This document shows, in pieces, positions 7,777-14,856 of a stretch of 17,849 nucleotides of DNA. Origin of the DNA: JAEHDI01 sp035455185 (GTDB taxonomy: Bacteria > Acidobacteriota > Terriglobia > Bryobacterales > Bryobacteraceae). The stretch spans positions 1 to 17,849 of the forward strand of contig DATIFQ010000018.1 in the NCBI GenBank assembly GCA_035455185.1. The letters run 5' to 3'. Numbering within the stretch: the stretch's first letter is position 1; each line of letters starts with the position of its first letter. The notes below the pieces were generated by a model. That model was given only the letters and a program-made list of their open reading frames with translations. It had not been told where the DNA came from and made no database searches. The position numbers and the translations under genes are program-made.

Positions 7777-7782
7777 ATTATA
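7777..7782 (-). promoter_or_regulatory. TATAAT -10 box of repeat-protein gene B
   Basis: A perfect TATAAT on the minus strand, within GGTTATAATTC, ends exactly 22 nt before the ATG. The same block at the same distance precedes the paralogous upstream gene. A good -35 hexamer is not evident. The placement gives a plausible leader of roughly 15 nt. Confidence 0.5.
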
Positions 7783-7793
7783 ACCACGCAGTC

Positions 7794-9476
7794 TTACGGA
7801 GTCTGTGCATCACCAGACTTCGCAAGCTCGATCTCCACCCGTTCCCGGCCTCTTTCGGCAACCGTCACCTTCACGGCTTTCTCCTCGAACGGCTTCAGCG
7901 CCTCCGGATCCTCGTCAGCGCCACTGAGTGATTCTTTCGAAGCGTACAGCTTGTACTCGCCTGGAACCACTCCTTTGATCTCGAACCACCCGTTCTGGTC
8001 GCAGTTTACCCACTTCCACTTATACGGCTCCTCTGGCTTCGGCGGGTCGGGCACAAGCAGCACGGAACTCCCCGGCGCCGGCTTCCCATCGTCCGACACC
8101 AACCCTTCCACGGTTCCCGCATACGGGCTCAGTATGAGTTCGATGGATCCGCTGCCTTGCGTCTGACTCAGGTCCACGCTCTTGTCAGGTGCCTCGTGAT
8201 TTCCGAAACGGACAGACTTCAGGTAAGCGCCCTCCGGCAGGTCATAAACCGCCACCGAGTACCGGTCGGGCATTACGCCTTCAATACGAAACGTCCCATC
8301 TTCTTTGACTATCGCGGTGTATGGGAAGGGCTCTCCGTCCTCTACCGGTCGCAGCGTCAGACGAAGCCCGTGGACTTCGGCTTTCTCCTTCCCTTCGAGA
8401 CGCACCAGACCACTCAGCACCACGCCCTGGCCGACCTGCAATATCACGCCTTCCACGTCGGCCTCGGCGACGTCTACCGTAGTCCGTCCGACGACCTGAG
8501 GCCGGCCGCCTTCTCCAAGCATCAGGACGATGTTGTATGATCCCGGCTGCACATTTGCCAACGTGAAAGAGCTGTCCGGATTCACCCTGGGCGAAACGTA
8601 GCTGGACACCATAGGTCTCATTCTGTGCTCGCGCGACCTCACCGACACGTTCATCATCTTCAACTCGCTGGCAGTGGCGCCAATCACTTTGCCGGAAATG
8701 ATGTAGACGCGGCTCTTACGGAGCGTGATGTTGATTCCCGAGACCTCCTGGCCGGGGCCCACCTCCACTGTGGCCGCGCTCGCAGGATCCGTCACTCCGG
8801 GATAGAACGTCGGCACATAGCTCTCACGAACCTCGTCCTTCTTTGGTTTTGTAGTTTCTTCGCTACGGAAGTCGTACTCCGCCGCGGCCTGAACGATGTA
8901 CCGCCCCGGAGCGAGATTGGCGGCCCGGTACTCGCCAACGTCATTGGTTGATTCTCCGCTTGCACCTGGTGTGCGTCCGCGTCCGCCGGCGTAAACCTGG
9001 CGGAAGACATTGATGGACGCTTCTTGGACCGGTTCTCCCTCCTCGTCAAGCACCTTGCCTGTAATCACTCCCTGCGGCATGAGCTGAAACCTGAGGTCAT
9101 CGACCTCCTGGTTGGCGGTCAGATTCAGTGGTGTCGGGCTATACCCTGATCCGCGGGAACTGTAGGCTCGGCGCAAGAAACCGGAGCGGTCCGCCAGCAA
9201 ATAGTACATGCCCGGCTCGACCTTCTCGATCACGAAGCGGCCTTCTGCGTCGGAAACCGCGCCTAGGTTGCGCGAATCCATCACCACCCGCCGCAGGATC
9301 AATCGCACTCTAGGGACCGGCTCGCCCGTCAGCGCGTGCACGGTGCGGCCTGTGATCCGGCACAGCTTTTCTTTCTTCTGGGTTTCGGGAGCGGCGCTCT
9401 CAGCTGCCGGCGGGATCTGCTGGACACAACCGAGAGCAGCAGGAAGAACGAGGAAGAGCAAGAAAGCAATCCGCAT
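7794..9476 (-). CDS. Secreted carboxypeptidase-regulatory-like repeat protein (paralog A)
   Basis: A 560-residue protein beginning MRIAFLLFLVLPAALGCVQQ. The signal peptide may end in a lipoprotein-type cysteine (ALGC), although the -3 residue is not the usual Leu, so ordinary secretion is also possible. ATG 9474-9476 is chosen over a start 18 bp upstream because the signal sequence starts here. Five CarboxypepD_reg-like repeats are recognisable by closing motifs such as DAEGRFVIEKVEPGMYYL, DVGEYRAANLAPGRYIV, EDGTFRIEGVMPDRYSV and DQNGWFEIKGVVPGEYKLYA. It aligns end to end with the next gene downstream, including the KKEKLCRITGRT segment after the signal peptide and the FEEKAVKVTV segment near the C-terminus, so the pair arose by tandem duplication. 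It follows the dehydrogenase gene by 61 bp but has its own TATAAT leader. Function is unknown beyond being an exported beta-rich binding or structural protein. Confidence 0.82.
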   Translation of the reverse strand: MRIAFLLFLVLPAALGCVQQIPPAAESAAPETQKKEKLCRITGRTVHALTGEPVPRVRLILRRVVMDSRNLGAVSDAEGRFVIEKVEPGMYYLLADRSGFLRRAYSSRGSGYSPTPLNLTANQEVDDLRFQLMPQGVITGKVLDEEGEPVQEASINVFRQVYAGGRGRTPGASGESTNDVGEYRAANLAPGRYIVQAAAEYDFRSEETTKPKKDEVRESYVPTFYPGVTDPASAATVEVGPGQEVSGINITLRKSRVYIISGKVIGATASELKMMNVSVRSREHRMRPMVSSYVSPRVNPDSSFTLANVQPGSYNIVLMLGEGGRPQVVGRTTVDVAEADVEGVILQVGQGVVLSGLVRLEGKEKAEVHGLRLTLRPVEDGEPFPYTAIVKEDGTFRIEGVMPDRYSVAVYDLPEGAYLKSVRFGNHEAPDKSVDLSQTQGSGSIELILSPYAGTVEGLVSDDGKPAPGSSVLLVPDPPKPEEPYKWKWVNCDQNGWFEIKGVVPGEYKLYASKESLSGADEDPEALKPFEEKAVKVTVAERGRERVEIELAKSGDAQTP

Positions 9477-9498
9477 CTCCGCGCAACGCTCCAACGGA

Positions 9499-9504
9499 AT
9501 TATA
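9499..9504 (-). promoter_or_regulatory. TATAAT -10 box of repeat-protein gene A
   Basis: A perfect TATAAT on the minus strand within GCGGTTATAATTCCG, again 22 nt before the ATG. GGTTATAATTC is identical to the element of paralog B, and 14 of the 22 leader bases match. No strong -35 is seen. Confidence 0.5.
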
Positions 9505-9514
9505 ACCGCTCAGC

Positions 9515-9539
9515 GATCCGGAGGCAGCTGAAGCGGATC
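9515..9539 (-). terminator. Weak hairpin at the end of the dehydrogenase gene
   Basis: GATCCG (9534-9539 read on the minus strand) and CGGATC (9515-9520) form a 6-bp stem with a 13-nt loop overlapping the dehydrogenase stop codon and preceding the TATAAT of the next gene. There is no U-run, so this is only a possible transcript end. Confidence 0.2.
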
Positions 9540-10545
9540 AATACCCAGCCTGCTTGTCCACGACGTTCAGCAACGGCTCACCGGCCACAAACCGTCGGAC
9601 ATTTTCCTTCACCAGCGCCACGCGCCGCTCCTGAATGCGGTCGGACGTGCCTGCCGTGTGCGGTGTGATCACCACGTTCTCGAATTTCCACAGCGGATGG
9701 CCCGGAGGAAGCGGCTCGGGGTCCGTGACGTCTAGGCCTGCGCCCGCGAGGCGCTTGCTGTCGAGCGCCCGCACCAGTGCGTTGTTGTCGAAAATCTTTC
9801 CGCGCGAGACTGCTACGAAGTACGATCCCTTCTTCATCAGGTCGAACTGCCGCGACCCCACCATGCCGCGGCTCTTCGGTGTATGCGGAGCGGAAATGAA
9901 TATCACGTCCGCCTCAGGCAACACCTCGTCCAGCCGCTCGGGTGTGACCATCTTCTGCACAAAAGGCATATACGGCTTGTCTTTCGGATCAACACCGATC
10001 ACCCTCATCCCAAACCCGTTCGCACGGACCGCGATCTGCGTTCCAATTCCACCCACGCCGATCACCACCGCGGTCTTTCCGTTCAATTCCACCATTCCCT
10101 GCTCTGTTCCCCGTTTCCACTGTTCGCTGGTGCGTGCGGGAATCGTGCGGTACAAACCGCGCGTCAGAGCGAGCAGCAACGCCATCGCGTGGTCGGCGAT
10201 CTCGGGACCCTGGATGATCTTTCCGTTGGTCAGGACGATGTCGCTGTTCACCAGTTCCGGGCTGAGGACGTTTTCCATCCCGGCGAAATACATCTGCACC
10301 CACTTCAGTTTCTTCCCAGCGCGTACGAGATCGGCGTTTATGGTCCCCAGTAGCGCGTCTGCATCGGCGATTTCGTTCTTCAACTGGGCCGAGTCAACCG
10401 CTTTAACGGTGGCTCCAGGCGCTACCGCCTGAAATTCGGCGACCGCTTCGGATGGCATCCCGGTGACCAGGATCTTCTTGCCCTGCGCAAAGACACTGCC
10501 AGCGCACGCAAGTGTGGTAATGGCGAGTAGTGACAAATGTTTCAT
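9538..10545 (-). CDS. D-2-hydroxyacid dehydrogenase with N-terminal signal peptide
   Basis: A 335-residue protein of the NAD-dependent D-isomer-specific 2-hydroxyacid dehydrogenase family. The dinucleotide-binding fold shows VVIGVGGIGTQ (G163-x-G165-x-x-G168) with acidic D186 at the end of the next strand, suggesting NAD rather than NADP. The catalytic triad is visible as R248 (AVSRGKIFDN), E277 (DVTDPEPLP) and H296 (VVITPHTAG). What is odd is the start: MKHLSLLAITTLACAGSVFAQ is a convincing Sec signal peptide with an A-x-A-type site (VFA/Q), and the ATG has a perfect AGGAGG 7-9 nt upstream. The next Met (residue 30) would remove the first beta strand, so the exported form is the real one. 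Family members reduce 2-keto acids in the cytosol; a periplasmic role would need a bound cofactor. It is first in the minus-strand run that continues with the two repeat proteins. Confidence 0.9.
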   Translation of the reverse strand: MKHLSLLAITTLACAGSVFAQGKKILVTGMPSEAVAEFQAVAPGATVKAVDSAQLKNEIADADALLGTINADLVRAGKKLKWVQMYFAGMENVLSPELVNSDIVLTNGKIIQGPEIADHAMALLLALTRGLYRTIPARTSEQWKRGTEQGMVELNGKTAVVIGVGGIGTQIAVRANGFGMRVIGVDPKDKPYMPFVQKMVTPERLDEVLPEADVIFISAPHTPKSRGMVGSRQFDLMKKGSYFVAVSRGKIFDNNALVRALDSKRLAGAGLDVTDPEPLPPGHPLWKFENVVITPHTAGTSDRIQERRVALVKENVRRFVAGEPLLNVVDKQAGY

Positions 10546-10569
10546 GGCCGGACCTCCTACTTTCGGCGA

Positions 10570-10575
10570 ATTGTA
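10570..10575 (-). promoter_or_regulatory. Candidate -10 element of the dehydrogenase gene
   Basis: TACAAT on the minus strand (five of six matches to TATAAT) lies 24 nt before the ATG, with AGGAGG in between. The spacing resembles that of the TATAAT boxes of the two downstream genes. No good -35 hexamer is visible. Confidence 0.35.
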
Positions 10576-10680
10576 TCGCAGCCACGTTGGGGTCTGCCGG
10601 CGACTTTCGTGGCGGCATCGTCTTTGCTCTCAGTCATGCACACGGAAAGCGGCCTGGACAAGGGTCCCTTCGCGGTTAAG

Positions 10681-10686
10681 TACAAT
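10681..10686 (+). promoter_or_regulatory. Candidate -10 element of the sigma-54 activator gene
   Basis: TACAAT ends 8 bp before the ATG at 10695. No strong Shine-Dalgarno intervenes (only AACAGGCA), so a leaderless or near-leaderless transcript is possible. A -35-like TGGACA upstream is about 20 bp away, longer than ideal. Confidence 0.3.
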
Positions 10687-10694
10687 AACAGGCA

Positions 10695-12113
10695 ATGAAG
10701 AACAACACCGCACGGACGCCCGTCCGGGTTCTGATCGTTGACGATGAGGAGAACCAGCGGCGTGGTCTCGCGAGCATGATTGCGGCGTGGGGCTACGAGG
10801 CCCGTACCGCCGCCGACGGGCAGGAGGCGTTGGAGTTGCTGGCCGAATTTCCCGCGCACATCCTGGTGACGGACCTCATGATGCCCCGCATGGACGGCTC
10901 CGAACTTCTGCGGCGGCTCTCGCAGCAGGGAGGCGGCCCGACGGCCATCGTGGTCACTGCGTTCGGCAACATCGAGACGGCCGTTTCGACAATCCATGAG
11001 CTGGGCGCGTTCTGGTTCATGGAAAAACCCATCGAACCCCGCGCGATGCGCGTCCTTCTCGAGCGCGCGGCGGCCCAAAGCCGGCTGAGCGAAGAGGCGG
11101 AGCGGCTCCAGCGGGAACTGAGCTACCACGGGATGCTCGGCGAGTTGGTGGGCCGCTCCGCGCCCATCCAACAAGTCTTTTCGCTCATCCAGCAGGTGGC
11201 GCCCAGCAAAGCTGCGGTGCTCGTTACCGGCGAGAGCGGCACGGGAAAGGAACTCGTCGCGCGGACCGTTCACGCCTTGAGCCCAAGGCGCGACGGTCCG
11301 TTCGTGGCCGTGAACTGTGCCGCGATGCCTGAGACACTGATGGAAAGCGAGCTGTTCGGCCACGAGAAGGGCGCTTTCACCGGTGCGGTGGAGCGGCGCG
11401 CCGGCTGCTTCGAACTCGCGCAGCAAGGCACTCTCTTACTCGATGAGATCGGAGACATGCCTGTGGGCACTCAGGCGAAGCTGCTGCGCGTGCTCGAGGA
11501 CTCTCGCATCCGACGACTCGGTGGCAAATCGGAGATCGAGGTCGATGTGCGCGTCGTCGCCTCGACAAACAAGCCCCTTGAAGAGTCACTACGCAAAGGT
11601 GAGGTCCGGGAGGACCTGTACTACCGGATCAACGTGTTTCGCGTCCACCTTCCGCCGTTGCGGGAACGCAAAGAGGACATCGCTCCTCTGTGTGAGGCCC
11701 TGCTCGACTCACTGAACCGCAAGCACGGATGCAAAATTACGGACGTCCAGCCGGAAGTGATGCAGGCATTCCATAGCTACAACTGGCCTGGCAACGTCCG
11801 GGAGCTTCGCAACATACTCGAAAGGGCCGTTGTGATCGCGGGCGAAGGGACCGTCAGCCCTGCCCACCTGCCGGTGGACTTCGGCGCGTCCGAGCCGCAG
11901 CGAAGATCGTCGGAGCCCGCCGACCCGAACGAGGTGCGACTCCGTGTCGGAACCACGGTAGACGAGGGTGAGAAGGCGTTGATCCTCAAGACCCTCGAAC
12001 ACACGCGCAACAACAAGACCCGGGCGGCGGAGATCCTCGGTATCAGCCTGAAGACCCTGCACAACAAACTGAAGGAGTATGGCTCGGCGGCGGACGAGGC
12101 GGCCGGCGAGTAG
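10695..12113 (+). CDS. NtrC-family sigma-54-dependent response regulator
   Basis: A 472-residue cytosolic transcription activator with the complete three-domain layout. The receiver domain (10-125) has acidic residues D16/D17, phosphoacceptor D60 (ILVTDLMMPRMDG) and K111 (FMEKPIE). The AAA+ domain (about 150-390) has Walker A GESGTGKE (179-186), the sigma-54 contact loop GAFTGA (226-231), Walker B LLLDEIGD (247-254) and the RINVFRVHLPPLRER segment. The Fis-type helix-turn-helix (about 426-463) includes NNKTRAAEILGISLKTLHNKLKEYG. With GAFTGA intact, it should activate sigma-54 promoters when phosphorylated. Its partner is almost certainly the histidine kinase encoded just downstream. The target genes are not shown by the sequence, but a -24/-12 promoter lies about 4 kb away, upstream of an envelope lipoprotein operon. 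A specific name such as ZraR cannot be assigned. Confidence 0.95.
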   Translation: MKNNTARTPVRVLIVDDEENQRRGLASMIAAWGYEARTAADGQEALELLAEFPAHILVTDLMMPRMDGSELLRRLSQQGGGPTAIVVTAFGNIETAVSTIHELGAFWFMEKPIEPRAMRVLLERAAAQSRLSEEAERLQRELSYHGMLGELVGRSAPIQQVFSLIQQVAPSKAAVLVTGESGTGKELVARTVHALSPRRDGPFVAVNCAAMPETLMESELFGHEKGAFTGAVERRAGCFELAQQGTLLLDEIGDMPVGTQAKLLRVLEDSRIRRLGGKSEIEVDVRVVASTNKPLEESLRKGEVREDLYYRINVFRVHLPPLRERKEDIAPLCEALLDSLNRKHGCKITDVQPEVMQAFHSYNWPGNVRELRNILERAVVIAGEGTVSPAHLPVDFGASEPQRRSSEPADPNEVRLRVGTTVDEGEKALILKTLEHTRNNKTRAAEILGISLKTLHNKLKEYGSAADEAAGE

Positions 12114-12139
12114 AAACGGAATTCGGATTGCAAGGACGA

Positions 12140-12244
12140 ATGGTGGAGACGGAACCGCGACCGTCAGGGCCTACGAAAGATCTCGGCCCGTCAGGAAGCG
12201 GTCATCCGCCGCACCGCGAACGTCACGGAGCGGCCGTCAAGTGA
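12140..12244 (+). CDS. Possible 34-codon ORF preceding the histidine kinase
   Basis: ATG 12140-12142 opens a frame that ends at TGA 12242-12244, one base before the kinase ATG (TGAaATG). The product (34 residues, beginning MVETEPRPSGPTKDLG) is Pro/Arg/Gly-rich with no recognised domain. AAGGA lies upstream, but only 3 nt from the ATG, which is tight. The kinase itself lacks a clear ribosome-binding site, so this ORF could couple translation. It occupies most of the 132-bp gap after the response regulator. A chance open frame in GC-rich DNA is a real alternative. Confidence 0.3.
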   Translation: MVETEPRPSGPTKDLGPSGSGHPPHRERHGAAVK

Positions 12245-12245
12245 A

Positions 12246-14144
12246 ATGTCGCTGAAAACCCGCCTGCGGCTGTCCATCGTCGCTCTCGTCGTGTCCATCG
12301 TGCTGGCGCTGTCCGCGTTGAATCTGCATAGCGTGGCCACGGCGCGATCCGAGGACGTGCTCGAGCGCGCGCGGATGAGCGCCCTCCAAGTGCAGAGTGT
12401 TCTAGTCCAGCGGCTGAACGAGCAGACCGTGAAGCGCACGCCCCCGGCGAACCTGGATGAAACAAAGGCTCTCTGGTCGGAAATTGTTCGGAGCGACCAG
12501 GAACTCACCAGCTTGCTAAAAGACACAATGGCAAGCTCCCGGACGACGGTCGAGATCGCGATTTCAGGTGAGGATGGACGCATCCTTACATCCTCCAACC
12601 CAGCCACGGTCGGCACACCGGCGCGCAAACTTCCGAGCCTGGAAAACTGGACACGGAAGAGCCCATGGGAAAAGCTCTGGGATATCTTCACCCAGCGGCT
12701 CGACTACGAAGTGCGGCTGCCGCTCGGCGTGGCGGAGCAGCAGGCGCCGGTGTTCGAGATACAAGTGGCGGTTTCTTCGGTGCTGTTGCGAAACACGCTG
12801 GTTCCGCAGATGTGGTACTTCGCCCTGGCCCTGTTGGTATCTTTCCTGGGCGCTCTGGCGCTGGCGATGCTTGTTTCAAACCTGGCGTTTCGTCCCCTCG
12901 CGAAAATCAGCGACGCCATCGACCGCATCGCGAGAGGAGAGTCGGTCCGGGATGATGCGCCGGGCGAAGGCGAGTCGAAGGAATACACCGCGCTCCAATC
13001 GAAACTCAGCGTGCTTGGCCAGCAGTTCCGGGGCGCCAGGGAGGACGCTGTGCAGTTGAGGGGCAATATCGAGCGGTTGCTCGAACGGCTCGAAGAAGTG
13101 GTGCTCCTGTTCGATCGGAACGACCGGTTGATCGTGGCCGGCCGATCGGCGGAAAACTTCCTAGGCCGCGGAAGATGGGAGATGTTCGGCCGCGGGCTGG
13201 ATGAGGTCTTTCCTTCTTCTACGCCGCTGGGGGCCGTGATTCAGAGCGCCGTTCAGCTCCGCCACCCCGTCAAGGACCACTTGGTACAGCTCGACAGGAG
13301 CGGCCAGGCGGCTGCGAGATTGCTTGTAAACGTCGAACTGCTGGAGGACTTCCCCAGTCACGAGCGGCTTGGAACAATGGTGAGCCTTCGCGATGCCGAG
13401 TCGCGCCGGCAACTGCAGTCCCAGCTTGATGTCTCCACCCGCCTGGAAGCCATCAGCCGCCTAACGGGCGGCGTCGCCCACGAGATCAAAAATCCGCTGA
13501 ACGCCATAGCGCTTCATCTGGAAGTGCTGAAGTCGCGGCTGGGGAGTGACGCGGAACTCGAGCAGGAGATCGGCATCATCTCGTCTGAGATCACCCGCCT
13601 CGACCGCGTCGTGAAGACCTTCCTCGATTTCACCCGTCCGGTCGATCTGCGGCTCGCGACCGTGGATCTCGGCAAACTGGTTGGCGAAGTGGCGACGCTT
13701 GTGGAGCCGCAGGCGCGGACATGCGCGGTGGAGGTCGTCGCCGACACGGGGCACGAACCGGCCCGAATTCGGGGCGACCGCGACCTCCTGAAGCAGGCCG
13801 TTCTAAACGTCGTGATGAACGGCGTCGAGGCGATGAAAAACGGAGGCAGGCTCGAGATTCAGGTTCGCCGCTCGGGGGAGGACTGCACAGTTCGCGTGTC
13901 CGACCAGGGGCCCGGAATTCCCCCTGAAACGCGCGGGAAGATTTTCAATCTCTATTTCACGACGAAAGGCAAAGGCTCCGGAATCGGCCTGGCGATGACA
14001 TTTCGTATCGTTCAACTCCATAATGGTACGATCGATTGCACAAGCGAGACTGGTAAAGGTACGACGTTCTGGCTACGCTTCTCTGCCGCCGGGGAGGAGG
14101 AGACTGCTGGTAAGGAACCGGCCGCCGCCGTCGAGGAGAGCTAA
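12246..14144 (+). CDS. Membrane sensor histidine kinase (NtrB/ZraS-like)
   Basis: A 632-residue kinase. TM1 is about 9-28 and TM2 about 188-212, enclosing a periplasmic sensor region of about 160 residues with no recognised ligand motif. A HAMP-like linker follows (about 213-265: RPLAKISDAIDRIARGE). Next is a PAS-like region (about 280-385, from EEVVLLFDRNDRLIVAGRSA). The dimerisation/phosphoacceptor helix has H412 in LTGGVAHEIKNPLNAI. The ATPase domain has an N box around NVVMNGVEAM (521-530), G1 DQGPGIP (553-559), an F box near FNLYFTT and G2 GKGSGIGLA. The order fits NtrB/ZraS-type partners of sigma-54 activators, and its pairing with the activator just upstream supports this. The start has no obvious Shine-Dalgarno; a 34-codon open frame ends one base before it. 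The tail is Glu/Ala-rich. The stimulus is unknown, though neighbouring envelope genes hint at cell-envelope status. Confidence 0.93.
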   Translation: MSLKTRLRLSIVALVVSIVLALSALNLHSVATARSEDVLERARMSALQVQSVLVQRLNEQTVKRTPPANLDETKALWSEIVRSDQELTSLLKDTMASSRTTVEIAISGEDGRILTSSNPATVGTPARKLPSLENWTRKSPWEKLWDIFTQRLDYEVRLPLGVAEQQAPVFEIQVAVSSVLLRNTLVPQMWYFALALLVSFLGALALAMLVSNLAFRPLAKISDAIDRIARGESVRDDAPGEGESKEYTALQSKLSVLGQQFRGAREDAVQLRGNIERLLERLEEVVLLFDRNDRLIVAGRSAENFLGRGRWEMFGRGLDEVFPSSTPLGAVIQSAVQLRHPVKDHLVQLDRSGQAAARLLVNVELLEDFPSHERLGTMVSLRDAESRRQLQSQLDVSTRLEAISRLTGGVAHEIKNPLNAIALHLEVLKSRLGSDAELEQEIGIISSEITRLDRVVKTFLDFTRPVDLRLATVDLGKLVGEVATLVEPQARTCAVEVVADTGHEPARIRGDRDLLKQAVLNVVMNGVEAMKNGGRLEIQVRRSGEDCTVRVSDQGPGIPPETRGKIFNLYFTTKGKGSGIGLAMTFRIVQLHNGTIDCTSETGKGTTFWLRFSAAGEEETAGKEPAAAVEES

Positions 14145-14171
14145 GTTACCGGACGGGCGGTGTCGACTGCA

Positions 14172-14762
14172 ATGAAGAACCAGAGGCTGTGGGCGCTGCT
14201 GATCCTGCTGACGCTCGTGCCAGCGATGACGTCCTGCTGGCCGTTCCGGAAGAAGAAGCCGGTCGTGCCTGCGCCTCCGCCGCCCCCGCACCAGCAGACG
14301 GTCCCGAAGCCCGTACAGTTTCCGCCTCCGCCCGCGATCGAACAAGGGCCTTCCGAACCGCCGATTCCCGAAGAGCCGCACGAGGCGATTCCACCGCCCC
14401 CACAGAAGAAACGGCCTTCTCCATCCGGCCCAAGAGTGCAACCTGCGCCCACGCCTCAAGAGCCTGAGCCCGAACCCGAGCCACCACCGGCTCCCCCATC
14501 ACCCTCCCTCCAGCCGATGCTCAGCGCTCAGCAGAAGCAGGAACTGGAGGCGATGGTGCACAAACGGATTACCAGCGCCCGGCTCTCGCTCGCCTCGATT
14601 CAGAATCGCTCACTCAATCCCGAACAAAAGGCGGCGGTAAACCAAATCCGCATCTTCCTCGAACAGGCGGAGGATGCCAGAAAGACCGATCTGATCCGCG
14701 CCAATAATCTTGCGGAACGGGCTGACGTCCTCGCCCGCGATCTCGTCGCTGGCCTGCGCTGA
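14172..14762 (+). CDS. Proline-rich lipoprotein of unknown function
   Basis: A 196-residue protein starting MKNQRLWALLILLTLVPAMT and then Ser-Cys, a signal ending in a plausible lipoprotein cysteine (residue 22). I prefer ATG 14172 to the in-frame GTG at 14160 because it gives a standard signal peptide. After the anchor come a short basic patch (FRKKKP) and about 90 residues extremely rich in Pro and Glu, including PPPPPHQQ, EPEPEPEPP and APPSPS. Such stretches are extended and could span the periplasm or peptidoglycan. The last 80 or so residues (from LSAQQKQELEAMV to LARDLVAGLR) are predicted helical and conserved in style, with regularly spaced Ala/Leu. No enzyme motif is present and no named family was recognised. 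It starts 27 bp after the kinase stop and probably shares its transcript, so it may be a sensor partner or target of the two-component system. Confidence 0.75.
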   Translation: MKNQRLWALLILLTLVPAMTSCWPFRKKKPVVPAPPPPPHQQTVPKPVQFPPPPAIEQGPSEPPIPEEPHEAIPPPPQKKRPSPSGPRVQPAPTPQEPEPEPEPPPAPPSPSLQPMLSAQQKQELEAMVHKRITSARLSLASIQNRSLNPEQKAAVNQIRIFLEQAEDARKTDLIRANNLAERADVLARDLVAGLR

Positions 14763-14779
14763 CACACACCCATAGATTC

Positions 14780-14827
14780 CTGGCCTGGGAGTCGCAGCAG
14801 AGAAACGCCGCTCCAACCCCAGGCCAG
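14780..14827. terminator. Inverted repeat between convergent lipoprotein and OmpA genes
   Basis: CTGGCCTGGG (14780-14789) and CCCAGGCCAG (14818-14827) are perfect 10-bp complements around a 28-nt loop, placed centrally in the 94-bp gap between two convergent stop codons. No T-run follows on either strand. Position and symmetry suggest a bidirectional transcript end. Confidence 0.5.
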
Positions 14828-14856
14828 TCCGACGACTGAAAGGATCGACCGTCTTA

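Noticed and set aside
12161..12189. GGGCC/GGCCC inverted repeat in the gap between regulator and kinase
   Set aside because: Only a 5-bp GC stem with a 13-nt loop, common by chance at this base composition, and it lies within the possible 34-codon frame.
14080..14160. Sigma-54-like GG-N10-GC spacing near the end of the kinase gene
   Set aside because: Only the GG and GC dinucleotides match; the flanking -24 and -12 bases are poor and the site is coding.
14272..14520. DNA-level tandem repeat in the proline-rich lipoprotein gene
   Set aside because: The repetition is of proline and glutamate codons with varied third bases; no exact DNA repeat unit recurs.
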